A stretch of DNA of 64,000 nt from Erythrobacter sp. (lineage in GTDB: Bacteria; Pseudomonadota; Alphaproteobacteria; Sphingomonadales; Sphingomonadaceae), in contig JAACTC010000006.1 in NCBI GenBank assembly GCA_009993635.1, positions 248,001 through 312,000 of the forward strand, in the 5' to 3' direction. The position numbers and the translations under genes are program-made. Below are positions 25,737 through 34,391 of this stretch, in pieces; position 1 is the stretch's first letter, and each line of letters begins with the position of its first letter. The notes beneath the pieces are model-generated. The model did no database searches. It saw only the letters and a list, made by a program, of their open reading frames with translations, and was not told where the DNA came from.

Positions 25737-27626
25737 ATGGAATTTGCGAAAAACGTCTGGAAACTGCTTGTCGCCATCAAGGATGGCCTTTCCCTGCTGT
25801 TCCTGCTGCTGTTTTTCGCCCTGCTGTTCGCGATCCTGACCGCGCGGCCCAGCCCGGCCAGCGTCAGGGACGGCGCGCTGCTGCTCGAACTCGATGGCGT
25901 GATCGTCGAGGAACGCTCGCAGATCGACCCGTTCCAGGCGCTGCTGGCGGGTGAAGCGCCGGTCGGCGAATACGATGTGCAGGAACTGGTCCACGCGATC
26001 GAGGCCGCGGCAGACGACGACCGGATCAATTCAGTAGTGCTCGACCTGCGTACCTTCCTGGGTGGCGGCAGCGTCCACCTGCGTGAAGTTGGTGAGGCGC
26101 TGGACAAGGTGCGCGCGGCGAAAAAGCCGGTGTTCGCCTATGGCATGGCCTATACGGACGACAGCCTGCGCCTCGCCGCCCATGCGAGCGAGGTCTGGGT
26201 TGATCCGTTTGGCGGCGCGCTGATCCAGGGGGCCGGCGGCAAGCGGCTCTATTATGGCGAACTGCTCGAAAAACTCGGCGTCGAAGCCAACGTGTTCAAG
26301 GTGGGCACGTACAAGTCCGCCGTCGAACCCTATATCCGCAATTCGATGTCCGAACCGGCGCGCGAAAACGCGACCGCGCTGTATGGCTCGCTGTGGGAAC
26401 AGTGGCAGGACGACGTCAAGAAAGCGCGGCCCAAGGCCGATATCGCACAGGCCACCACCAAACCGGCCGACTGGGTAGAGGCATCGGGCGGCGACTTCGC
26501 CGATGCGGCCAAGGCAGCCGGACTGGTCGACCGGATCGGCAGCTGGGCGCAGTTCGGCGAGCGGGTGAAAGAGGTCGCGGGCGAAGACAGCGGTGACAAG
26601 ACACCCGGTGCGTTCGCCCATACCGACCTTGCGCCGTGGGTTGCGGACAACCCCATGCCGACTGCGGGCAAGGCAATCGCCGTGGTGACCATTGCGGGTG
26701 AAATCGTGGAAGGCGATGCAGGCCCCGGCACCGCCGGTGGAGACCGGATTGCCGAAGCACTCGATGCTGCGCTGGACGACGATATCGCAGGGCTGGTCGT
26801 ACGGGTCGATTCGCCCGGTGGCGTGGTGACCGCGGGCGAGAAGATCCGTGCCGCGATCCTGCGCCAGAAGGCGCGCGACATCCCCGTGGCGGTCAGCATG
26901 GCCAATGTCGCGGCGAGCGGCGGTTACTGGGTGTCCACCCCCGCCGACCGCATCTTCGCCGAACCCGAAACGATCACCGGATCGATCGGCGTGTTCGGTG
27001 TGGTGCCCAGCTTCCAGAAACTCGCCTCCGACTGGGGGGTGAGCGCCGACGGCGTGAGCACCACTCCGCTGACCGGGCAGCCCGATTTCGTGGACGGCTT
27101 CAGCCCGCAGATCGAACGCATCCTGCAATCTTCCGTCAGCAACACATACGGCGAGTTCGTGGCGCTGGTGGCCAAGTCCCGCAAGCTTGCCCCGGCGCGG
27201 GTCGACGAGATCGGCCAGGGCCGGGTGTGGGACGGCGGCACCGCACGCCAGATCGGCCTGGTCGACCAGTTCGGCGATCTCGACGATGCGCTCGCCTGGG
27301 TCGCCAAGCGCGCGGGGATCGAAGACGATGACTATCACGCTCGGTTCCTCGGCAGCGAGACGGGCGAGTACCAGACGCTGCTGCGCCAGCTGTTCGTCGG
27401 CAATGATCGCCAGGCGCGCATCGCCAACGATCTGTTCGCGGTGACCGCGCAGCACCAGGCCGCGCTGCCCGCGCAGATCGCGGCGGATATGCAGGGGCTG
27501 ATGGGCCGGCAGGGCGCGCAGGCCTATTGCCTAAGCTGCCCCGCGGGTCGCCCCTCCAGCGGCATGGCACTGCCCGGCAGCCAGATGGACGCGTTGACGC
27601 AGGTGCTCCGCGCGCTTTCCCGATAG
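25737..27626 (+). CDS. sppA: Signal peptide peptidase SppA, 67K type
   Basis: Membrane serine protease degrading cleaved signal peptides. The 629-aa protein has an N-terminal transmembrane anchor (about 12-36) and two tandem ClpP-like domains. The catalytic Lys lies in the N-terminal domain (VFKVGTYKSAVEP) and the nucleophile Ser in the C-terminal domain (ANVAASGGYWVS), as in the E. coli enzyme. The [11 protein letters not shown] loop also matches. A short unusual tail contains two cysteines. tRNA-Val follows about 110 bp downstream. Confidence 0.95.
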   Translation: MEFAKNVWKLLVAIKDGLSLLFLLLFFALLFAILTARPSPASVRDGALLLELDGVIVEERSQIDPFQALLAGEAPVGEYDVQELVHAIEAAADDDRINSVVLDLRTFLGGGSVHLREVGEALDKVRAAKKPVFAYGMAYTDDSLRLAAHASEVWVDPFGGALIQGAGGKRLYYGELLEKLGVEANVFKVGTYKSAVEPYIRNSMSEPARENATALYGSLWEQWQDDVKKARPKADIAQATTKPADWVEASGGDFADAAKAAGLVDRIGSWAQFGERVKEVAGEDSGDKTPGAFAHTDLAPWVADNPMPTAGKAIAVVTIAGEIVEGDAGPGTAGGDRIAEALDAALDDDIAGLVVRVDSPGGVVTAGEKIRAAILRQKARDIPVAVSMANVAASGGYWVSTPADRIFAEPETITGSIGVFGVVPSFQKLASDWGVSADGVSTTPLTGQPDFVDGFSPQIERILQSSVSNTYGEFVALVAKSRKLAPARVDEIGQGRVWDGGTARQIGLVDQFGDLDDALAWVAKRAGIEDDDYHARFLGSETGEYQTLLRQLFVGNDRQARIANDLFAVTAQHQAALPAQIAADMQGLMGRQGAQAYCLSCPAGRPSSGMALPGSQMDALTQVLRALSR

Positions 27627-27737
27627 GCGCGTGCGTGCATCGGCGAAGCGCGCATCGCCCGGTCCGGCAATAACCCCCTTGCGCTCCGGCCCGGGGATTG
27701 GCAAAGGCGCCCCTCGGCCCATTTCGAATGGCACGCC

Positions 27738-27812
27738 GGGCGCGTAGCTCAGTGGTAGAGCACACCCTTCACACGGGTGGGGTCGCAAGTTCAATCCTTG
27801 CCGCGCCCACCA
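27738..27812 (+). tRNA. tRNA-Val (anticodon CAC), integration target of the element
   Basis: A 75-nt cloverleaf: acceptor GGGCGCG / CGCGCCC, encoded CCA, anticodon stem CCC / GGG region with loop TTCACAC giving CAC, and T arm with GTTCAATCC. The 3' part from the anticodon arm onward (27765-27812) is repeated at 37354, so this gene is the attachment site of the integrative element that follows. The tRNA copy here is complete. Confidence 0.96.
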
Positions 27813-27828
27813 TCTTTTCAATGACTTA
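27765..27828 (+). repeat. attL direct repeat (tRNA-Val 3' half plus 16 bp)
   Basis: Sixty-four bases running from the anticodon stem of tRNA-Val to 16 bases beyond its CCA end. They match 37354-37417 with a single C/T difference at 27814. This defines the left boundary of the element. Confidence 0.93.
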
Positions 27829-28180
27829 GAAGAGATGGCGGCCCTTTCCATGAAATAGGCATGGAAATGGTGAGTCGGTTCATCTCGGATATCGTCGATT
27901 TGTCAGCGCCCGAGTTTGATCCTTGCAGGGGCGCTCGCATGATCCGCGCATCAAGACCCCATGCAAAAATGCAAAAAAGGGACCCGCATAACATTCCCGA
28001 TAGGACGGGGGGATACCTTCGAACGTATTTCGCCAAGCCAGTCCGGAGCGCCGGGCGCGATTGCTCACAATTTCTGTGACAGCTACCGCTACGGCAGGTT
28101 CATAACACCCGCAGAAGACCAACAGCCTGAAAAGGCGTGAACCCGTTGCGCAAGTTCGCGAAGCCGTTATTGAATTGGAT
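27829..28180. other. Gene-free left end of the element
   Basis: About 350 bases between attL and the first cargo gene. Apart from the inverted repeat at 27845-27867 it holds no supported gene; the second half presumably contains the promoter of the cargo operon. No clear -35/-10 pair was identified. Confidence 0.45.
27845..27867. repeat. Inverted TTTCCATG / CATGGAAA pair inside attL
   Basis: An 8-bp inverted repeat around a seven-base spacer, 16 bases inside the left end. The left arm continues as TCCATGAAAT, which is also found three times near the right end (37240-37269). Sequences shared by both ends of an element and absent between them are candidates for integrase arm sites. Confidence 0.5.
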
Positions 28181-29224
28181 ATGAGTTCTACAGCTTCTTG
28201 GGCTTACGGCCCCATCGAGAATATCGCACGTGAGAAAGTTCTCGCATTGCCAAGCGGTCAAACTATCTGGTCGCAGTACGAAATGACTCGCCAAGACGTC
28301 GGATCGAGTATTCTCCCTTATATCGCGACGCAAGAACCTGGCCTCAGTGACCACGGGATTGCTCACATTGCCAATGTAATGGATAATGTCGGGCGAGTGT
28401 TAGGGATGAACCCAAGCGGTGCGGTGGACCCTGGGAGCCGCCTGGAGAAGATCGGTGCATCCGAGCTACTACTGCTGCTTCTCGGCGCTCTGCTACATGA
28501 CATTGGTAATATATTAGGCCGGGAACGTCACAACCAAGTAACCGAGCAGACTTGGCGCAAATCTGGGAAAAGTTCCTATAACCTTTGGCAGAATCCGGAT
28601 CGCAAGACTATAATGGCCCTCTGCCAAGCCCATACTGGCAAGGCTTCTGACGGCAGCAAGGATACGCTGAAACCCCTTAGTGCCTCGGCATACTACTTTT
28701 TAGGTAGCCAAGTCCCCATTGGACGTTTGGCAGCTATACTTCGCTTCTCGGATGAACTTGCAGAAGGTGAGCAACGTACCTCTCGTTTTCTTCTCTTCCA
28801 GCGGATGTATGATCGTGAAAATAACGAGGTCTTCCATCGGTACGCGCACTGCACAAATTTAACGATTGACGCCGCCGGTGATCGAGTGGCGCTTGATTTT
28901 CGCATCGAACTCGATGACTTCCAAGGTAGTGAAGACTCATTGTCAGAATTTCGAGAGCTTCTAAGCCTCATCTTCAAGCGAATAGCTAAATTGGACGATG
29001 AGCGTGTCCTAACCCGCGCCTATGCGGGGGACTGGTTACCCTTTAAAGAGGTATCGGTCGTGCTAGAAATTGTGAGTGATGGCGACACGATCATCGAGCT
29101 ACCGCAGATTGTGCTCAACGATTTCAACACACGCGCGAAGGGTGGCTTTGAACTCCGCAGCATCAACAAGAATTACGACTTAGAAGAGGTCATCTCAAAG
29201 GTCGAGGCTCATCTAGGGAGTTGA
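28181..29224 (+). CDS. HD-domain protein, first gene of putative conflict operon
   Basis: A 347-aa protein whose N-terminal 200 residues hold an HD-type metal phosphohydrolase site: His58 and His62 (DHGIAHIANVM), the His106-Asp107 pair in LLHDIGNILGRERH, His151 (CQAHTG) and Asp191 (LRFSDELAEGEQ). This is close in style to the HD-CE group predicted in biological-conflict operons (from memory). The C-terminal 150 residues are mixed alpha/beta and unassigned. HD enzymes cleave cyclic nucleotides, dNTPs or nucleic acids; the substrate here is unknown. The ATPase gene starts one base after its stop, so the two act together. The ATG at 28181 is used; a TTG two codons earlier is possible. Codon use is AT-richer than the chromosome. 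Confidence 0.75.
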   Translation: MSSTASWAYGPIENIAREKVLALPSGQTIWSQYEMTRQDVGSSILPYIATQEPGLSDHGIAHIANVMDNVGRVLGMNPSGAVDPGSRLEKIGASELLLLLLGALLHDIGNILGRERHNQVTEQTWRKSGKSSYNLWQNPDRKTIMALCQAHTGKASDGSKDTLKPLSASAYYFLGSQVPIGRLAAILRFSDELAEGEQRTSRFLLFQRMYDRENNEVFHRYAHCTNLTIDAAGDRVALDFRIELDDFQGSEDSLSEFRELLSLIFKRIAKLDDERVLTRAYAGDWLPFKEVSVVLEIVSDGDTIIELPQIVLNDFNTRAKGGFELRSINKNYDLEEVISKVEAHLGS

Positions 29225-29225
29225 A

Positions 29226-30965
29226 ATGACGACAAACCCCTTTGAATACGACGCCGCACCAAACCTCCCCCCCGAGCGTTTGGTTGAATGGTATATCGAA
29301 GACGACAATTACGCTCGTTTCATGAAAGCTCATCGCAACGTCGTCATCAATGGGGAGCGTGGCTCAGGCAAGAGCATGACGCTGATCTATCATTCGATGT
29401 CCTACGACACGGTGAAGGAGCGATCGGGCGCTGCCGCAGCGGACCAGACACGACAAACGTTAGGGATCTATGTCCCGTGTAACACACCGCTCAATAGCAA
29501 AGACGAGCATCTCCTTCTCGACGAAATCGCCCAAAGACGGATTTCTGAGGCCGACCTCACCCTCATGATACTAGCCAACTTGGCCCGCGAATTCGAGGCA
29601 TCAAACATCCAATTCGATGCCGAAGATCTCACATTTTTGCGTGAAGAGTTCGAGATTACACTCGATTGCGATCCATTTCCAGACGACGTTGGACCGTTTG
29701 TTCATCTACGTCGTGAAGTTCGGCGGAAGTTGAAATTAAATCAACAACAAATGCTTGATTCCACTTGGAATCCCTCAGCGTCAGCCGACACGTTTTCAAT
29801 CATGGTAATCCCTGTTCTTGAGGCGATTGCCGCGACGAAGTCTCTTTCTGGAGTTCATTTTTCGCTATTAATAGACGATGCTCAGAATCTTAATTCACAT
29901 CAGCGTAAACTATTAAATTCATGGCTTGGCTATAGAGATAACTCTCTCTTTTCGTTCAAAATTGCTATCGCCGGTGTACGCGGATATGACTTCGCCACGT
30001 CTTCCGGTGGCATTATCCTCGATGGGCATGACTACACAACAGTCGATCTCCAGCGTCCCATTCAGAATAAAGACTCAGAGTTTGGACGGTTTGCGCGCAA
30101 CGTGGTGGAAAAGCGCCTGCGCAATGCTGGGATCAGCTTAAGCCCTGATGAATTTTTCCCAGTAGACCCTTCAACAGTCAAGAGATTAGAGCAAGCCCGG
30201 CGTGTAACAGAAAATAACGCCATAGAGCGGGGACTAGAACGCGGGTCAAAGGCCTTCAATGATTACGTTTACAAGCATAGACGAGCAGTATATTTTCGAA
30301 GTCGAACAGGTAAGGCGAATAAACCGATCTATTCTGGCTTCAATACAATGGCTCATCTTTCAACTGGCGTGATTCGAAACCTGTTAGAGCCTTGCTACGT
30401 CATGTTTGAACGTCAGGCCAGCTCACTTAAAGGCAAGACACCGGCAAATATAAAACCGGATGTGCAGGACACCGTTATTAAAGAGCTTAGCGATCGCCGC
30501 TGGGATATGATGAGTGGAAGTCTTCACCGGATTCTTCCAAATTGCAGTGCCGAAGATGGACAAGCAATACATAATCTCTTCACGCGAGTAGCTGAGTATT
30601 TTCGACGACGTCTTCTTGAGCACGCGTCGGAGCCACGCGTGGTGACGTTCATAATTTCGGAGCGCGGGCACCCAGCATTTAAAGAGCTTAAGCGCCTGCT
30701 CGACCTCTCTGAACGAGCACAGCTTCTCTATGTAAGAGCTGGAACTTCAAAAAAGGGTGGCGGTCGCGAGGATTATTACGTGCCGAATCGTATGCTATGG
30801 CCCCGCTACGGTTTGGACGCCCATGGTCAACACGGGCGGGCTTCGTTGAGGGCAGAGGACCTTCTGGCGGCAGCTCAAAAGGACATAGCAATCCCATTTC
30901 CATCTGGGGAGAATGATCCTGAGCCAAGCGAAAACCAAGGGACGTTATTCGATGGCGAACGGTAA
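29226..30965 (+). CDS. ORC/CDC6-like P-loop ATPase, second gene of putative conflict operon
   Basis: A 579-aa protein with a Walker A motif GERGSGKS at 43-50 and a Walker B LLIDDAQ at about 214-220, in an arrangement like ORC1/CDC6 or STAND-type AAA ATPases. A sensor region follows (FSFKIAIAGVRGYDF), then a helical middle and, at about 470-550, a block with FIISERGHPAFKELKRLLDL and a basic GGGREDYYVPNRML stretch that may be a winged helix. No nuclease motif is visible. It lies one base after the HD gene and overlaps the third gene by 14 bases. Likely the NTP-driven switch of the system; this is inference from domain type and operon structure. Confidence 0.72.
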   Translation: MTTNPFEYDAAPNLPPERLVEWYIEDDNYARFMKAHRNVVINGERGSGKSMTLIYHSMSYDTVKERSGAAAADQTRQTLGIYVPCNTPLNSKDEHLLLDEIAQRRISEADLTLMILANLAREFEASNIQFDAEDLTFLREEFEITLDCDPFPDDVGPFVHLRREVRRKLKLNQQQMLDSTWNPSASADTFSIMVIPVLEAIAATKSLSGVHFSLLIDDAQNLNSHQRKLLNSWLGYRDNSLFSFKIAIAGVRGYDFATSSGGIILDGHDYTTVDLQRPIQNKDSEFGRFARNVVEKRLRNAGISLSPDEFFPVDPSTVKRLEQARRVTENNAIERGLERGSKAFNDYVYKHRRAVYFRSRTGKANKPIYSGFNTMAHLSTGVIRNLLEPCYVMFERQASSLKGKTPANIKPDVQDTVIKELSDRRWDMMSGSLHRILPNCSAEDGQAIHNLFTRVAEYFRRRLLEHASEPRVVTFIISERGHPAFKELKRLLDLSERAQLLYVRAGTSKKGGGREDYYVPNRMLWPRYGLDAHGQHGRASLRAEDLLAAAQKDIAIPFPSGENDPEPSENQGTLFDGER

Positions 30966-31845
30966 AACTTTGCTGGTGACGGCGAGTTGGGAGGATCGAT
31001 ACTCTTTGGGGGTCCGGGCATCGGTTGAGTCTGAGAAAGTCGATAAGGTCGTCGTTCTTTACAGTCTACGCTATGCGAATGAGACCGGCCCCATAACGAG
31101 GGAACTGGAGGTATTTTGTCGTTCGCGCGGCACGCAATTTGTCACCAAGGGCTTCGATTTTGAAAACCAGGTAGCGACGATGCGAGCCGTCTCGGAGACC
31201 GTCTCGCTATCCTCAATCGGGGATGCCCCTAACCTTATATTCGATATATCCACAACGCCTAGACCGGTCCTGTGGTCAGCCCTTGACGCTTTAGAGTCGA
31301 TGCGCACCTCGGTTGGCATACGATATTATGCTGGTGGCAATTATGGCTCATGGCAAACTGACGAAGAGGGAGAGCCGCGACTGGTCCTTCGTCGATCCGG
31401 CATCATGTATCCGGATCAGCCCACGGCTCTCATACTTCTTTGCGGACCAGAAATTTCTCGCGCACATAAGATGTGTCTTCAGTTTGAGCCAAAGTCCGTC
31501 CACATCCTGAGAGACCCTCGGGCTGCAAACTATGGAGAGATTAGGCATCTACCTCACGAGTATTACTCTATTGCCCGCGAGAAAGAGTTCGACAACAAGG
31601 ATCTTAGTGACGCGAACTATCACACTATTGATAAGATGACCTTAGATTTGCTTGACGCAGGTAACAATGTCGTTGCCGCTGCGTTGGGCCCGAAATTGGG
31701 GGCGCTTTTGCTATTTCGTCTCTCACGTGAACAACCAGAAGTGGGCCTCAGCTACGTCGTATCTGGTCGCCACAATCGGTCGGCAACCACCGGCTTAGGT
31801 GATCGGGCCGACATGGACTTGAGCTTAAAAAACTTGCGAGCCTAG
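30952..31845 (+). CDS. Rossmann-like protein of unknown function, third gene of putative conflict operon
   Basis: A 297-aa soluble protein I cannot assign. The first 125 residues alternate strands and helices: KTLLVTASWEDRY, VDKVVVLYSLRY, then NLIFDISTTPRPVLWSALDAL at about 94-114. The Asp-Ile-Ser-Thr-Thr-Pro turn followed by a helix is like the ligand-binding loop of CARF-type sensors (D-x-T-G-G-T), but the match is only structural in feel. A second alpha/beta part follows (TALILLCGPEISRAH; NNVVAAALGPKLGALLLF). The ATG at 30952 overlaps the ATPase gene by 14 bases, so expression is coupled. Its stop codon directly abuts that of the methyltransferase on the other strand. Confidence 0.65.
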   Translation: MANGKTLLVTASWEDRYSLGVRASVESEKVDKVVVLYSLRYANETGPITRELEVFCRSRGTQFVTKGFDFENQVATMRAVSETVSLSSIGDAPNLIFDISTTPRPVLWSALDALESMRTSVGIRYYAGGNYGSWQTDEEGEPRLVLRRSGIMYPDQPTALILLCGPEISRAHKMCLQFEPKSVHILRDPRAANYGEIRHLPHEYYSIAREKEFDNKDLSDANYHTIDKMTLDLLDAGNNVVAAALGPKLGALLLFRLSREQPEVGLSYVVSGRHNRSATTGLGDRADMDLSLKNLRA

Positions 31846-32937
31846 TTATCCAACCTTTCCCTCCGCATTCATGATTGTCGCGAAAACTGCTTTGGCAAGG
31901 AGCGGTGGAACTGCGTTGCCGACCTGCTGCTGCTGAAGACCGATCGACCCACTAAATTGGTACCAATCTGGAAAAGATTGAATGCGGGCCGCTTCTCGGA
32001 CTGAAAGGCCACGATTTTTTGTCGGATGTATAAGCATATTCTTTCGAAAATTCCCCAGCACGACTGATGGTTGATCACCACGTAGTCGTCTGTAAATCCC
32101 CGTATGGCAGCGAGACCGGTCAGCGTAATTTGACATAAGCTCCAAAGGAATGTCCTGCCAATTTCCGCCTTGAGGTACTGATGCGTACCGCTCTGCAATC
32201 ATTTGCGAACTATTAGTGACAAGATTGCCGGAAACTTCTTGGAGGTCACCACGTAACATTTTTTGATATGCATTGCTCGGCGGGAGTCGATACGGAAGGG
32301 TATCGATCGAGGCACCCATCTCGAGATCGGGCAGGTCTCCGATTGCATCTTCAACGGTAATGGTCCTTCCCTCGCCCCCACCCGGCAGCTCTGGTGGATC
32401 ACCTTCGTACCGGGCGATAATGAAGTAGCGGTTCCGACGCTGGGGGACTCCATAATTCGATGCATTTAATATCCCTGCGGTCACCCCATAGCCAGCATCG
32501 CGCAAATCGCCTTGGACACGTTCAGCGAAACGTCCGCCATCTGTTTCAAGAATCCCCTTAACGTTTTCGAAGACGATCCAGCGTGGTCGAAGGCTGCATG
32601 CTAGCCCAATGAATGCTCGATAAAGCCAATTCTTATCGTTATCGGCCCCCCGGTTCCTTTGGTTTGACGTCGAGAACCCTTGGCAAGGGGGTCCGCCAAA
32701 CAGCACAAGTTCTTCAGCAGGATAGGGAACCGACAGCTCTAAAACCCGCGTAATGTCAGCCCTTAACGTAATGGTATCAGGATGATTCCGTGCGTAAGAG
32801 CTATAGGCATGCTGATCATAGTCGATGGCAAGTGGCACACTGATCCCGGCCCAGCTGGCGCCGAGCGACATACCTCCCGCCCCCGAGAATAGGTCAATTC
32901 CGTACAAAATTTGTCCTGCTGCAGTGTAGGAGGTCAA
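31846..32937 (-). CDS. C5-cytosine DNA methyltransferase
   Basis: Transfers a methyl group from S-adenosylmethionine to C5 of cytosine in a specific DNA site. The 363-aa product shows the ordered family motifs: I DLFSGAGGMSLG (15-26), IV GGPPCQGFS with catalytic Cys85, VI ENVKG (124-128), VIII QRRNRYFIIAR (166-176), a target-recognition region at about 190-300, IX REAARIQSFP and X QQVGNAVPP. The start is TTG with AGGA-like sequence upstream; no ATG fits. No restriction endonuclease gene is recognisable nearby. It faces the three-gene operon tail to tail with no intervening base. Confidence 0.93.
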   Translation of the reverse strand: MTSYTAAGQILYGIDLFSGAGGMSLGASWAGISVPLAIDYDQHAYSSYARNHPDTITLRADITRVLELSVPYPAEELVLFGGPPCQGFSTSNQRNRGADNDKNWLYRAFIGLACSLRPRWIVFENVKGILETDGGRFAERVQGDLRDAGYGVTAGILNASNYGVPQRRNRYFIIARYEGDPPELPGGGEGRTITVEDAIGDLPDLEMGASIDTLPYRLPPSNAYQKMLRGDLQEVSGNLVTNSSQMIAERYASVPQGGNWQDIPLELMSNYADRSRCHTGIYRRLRGDQPSVVLGNFRKNMLIHPTKNRGLSVREAARIQSFPDWYQFSGSIGLQQQQVGNAVPPLLAKAVFATIMNAEGKVG

Positions 32938-33107
32938 TACGGCCTATCGCTCGCAGCGCCCCCTACAGATGTCAAGAGATTTGGGGTCCTTGGCCAATCT
33001 CGGAAGGAGGCGCGGCATATCTAACTCAAGGTCGGCGCTCGCACTTCTCAACTCAAAAGCTATGAGTATGCTCGAAGCTAAGACATCGAAGCCTCACCGA
33101 GCGAAGC

Positions 33108-33671
33108 CTACAGGTCAAACAGAGGGCGCGGTCGATGATAAACCGTCACGTTGTGCCGCCCATTCGCAACCGTATGCCACCAGCCTGCGAAATCCTCGCT
33201 CCTGCGCACGTTCAAGAGCACGCGCGGCAGGCGCTTTTCCTCAAAGTGGCGGATCTTCACAGGCACACCTTTGAGGAGTCTCACACCTAGGTAATGGTGC
33301 CCCACGTCGCGACCGGTCGGAATGGTGGCTTTGCACCATTCGACTAGCACTTGCACGCTGCGCTCATCGCCAGCAGCCACGCATACCATCTCCGCCGTAA
33401 TCTCGGGCGGCGCTGGTTTTACGTCGCCAAGTTCAGCGAGCTGCGCCCTCGCGCGCTCGGCTTTGTCGCCCAGCGTATTGATCACTGCGGGACGCTCGAG
33501 CAAGGCCACGCGCTGACTTACCGTAAGCGGATCGCCGTTACGAAACGTCTCTAGGATCGCGTCGGTTAGTGGATCGCCAGCATCAAATTTGATCCAACCC
33601 TGGCGCTCCATGCGTCGCAGTTTTTTGAAGCCGATTCCCCATCGGTTATGCCATTCGTGAAGAGTAGCCAT
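33108..33671 (-). CDS. Hypothetical protein of the element
   Basis: A 187-residue soluble protein. The first 27 residues (HEWHNRWGIGFKKLRRMERQ) could form a small helix-turn-helix, followed by a helical region and a C-terminal alpha/beta part with LGVRLLKGVPVKIRHFEEKRLPRVLLNV and a WHTVANGRHNV motif. I do not recognise the family. Its 5' side faces a repeat-rich gene-free region, as replication or regulatory genes of islands often do, but no replication motif is seen. Confidence 0.6.
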   Translation of the reverse strand: MATLHEWHNRWGIGFKKLRRMERQGWIKFDAGDPLTDAILETFRNGDPLTVSQRVALLERPAVINTLGDKAERARAQLAELGDVKPAPPEITAEMVCVAAGDERSVQVLVEWCKATIPTGRDVGHHYLGVRLLKGVPVKIRHFEEKRLPRVLLNVRRSEDFAGWWHTVANGRHNVTVYHRPRPLFDL

Positions 33672-34082
33672 ATCAAATCACCCTTTTACTGAAATCCGAC
33701 CTGAAACCGGCACATTCCACGTCGGGTTTCAGTGTCGATATACAATCGCGATTTGTCGGGAATGGCGGCTCGCGATTGCAAAAACCGCGCTATTCCGGGG
33801 TCTGCTGTGAAACCTGCGAATTTAGGCCGTCTTCAGAGTGAAACCGGCGGGTCTTACGCGCGGGCGCGAATAGTGAGCAAGCCTCGGCTCGCTTGCTACG
33901 CGCTGACGCGCTCCGCCGCGCTCACCTGTTCATTTCGGGCGCTTTGGATCGAAAAGAATTTGGAAGCTTACACAGCCAAATATAATCTGACCCTAGGTCA
34001 AATCCCCTTGGCGCTTGGCTTCTGAGACTCCACCCGCGACACGGATAGTGGACAGACCTGCGTTCAGAGTTAGGCCCCAGGG
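33672..34082. other. Repeat-rich gene-free region within the element
   Basis: About 410 bases without a supported gene. It holds a 13-bp inverted repeat (33688-33700 / 33721-33733, one mismatch) and four direct copies of a TGAAA-YCCG / TGAAACC-KG motif at 33690, 33702, 33808 and 33839. It also has a GCAAGC / GCTTGC hairpin near 33880-33900. This could be an operator cluster, an origin or an intergenic control region. Confidence 0.5.
33688..33733. repeat. 13-bp inverted repeat with 20-base spacer
   Basis: Left arm ACTGAAATCCGAC and right arm GTCGGGTTTCAGT pair at 12 of 13 positions. The spacer itself contains a further TGAAACCGG. Located 17 bases upstream of the hypothetical gene at 33671, so it may be the operator of that gene. 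Confidence 0.6.
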
Positions 34083-34265
34083 TCAATCCTGAGCCTCAAT
34101 GAGCGCGTAGAGACTTTGCGCGGGGATGAGTGTCCGCTTGCCTATCTTTCGCGTCTCAATGCGCCCCTCAGCAATCAGCTCATAGAGCTTTGAGCGTCCG
34201 ATGCCGATGGATCGGCAGGCTTCAGCGACCGTGAAGGCCAGCTTCGGTGTGTTGTCCGTATGCAT
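34083..34265 (-). CDS. AlpA-like excisionase / helix-turn-helix protein
   Basis: A 60-residue DNA-binding protein of the MerR-like excisionase group. The segment FTVAEACRSIGIGRSKLYELIAEG (positions 11-34) is a classical helix-turn-helix, followed by the wing RIETRKIGKRTLIP. Proteins of this size and type act as recombination directionality factors or as AlpA-type activators of integrase in tRNA-borne islands. Given the tyrosine integrase in the same element, excisionase is the most likely role. Confidence 0.8.
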   Translation of the reverse strand: MHTDNTPKLAFTVAEACRSIGIGRSKLYELIAEGRIETRKIGKRTLIPAQSLYALIEAQD

Positions 34266-34391
34266 TGTCTTGTTCCTACAAGGCCCCGGACGTGATTGCC
34301 CGGACGTTGCAGGACAGGAAACTATGCAGAAATTTGGAGGGCGGAAGATGACTAAAATAGGAGATCATTCTGTCACTGCCTGAGAAGGTGC

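Noticed and set aside
33732-34025. Plus-strand open frame of about 97 codons in the repeat-rich part of the element
   Set aside because: It runs through the inverted repeat and hairpin, has no ribosome binding site, and its product shows no fold-like pattern.
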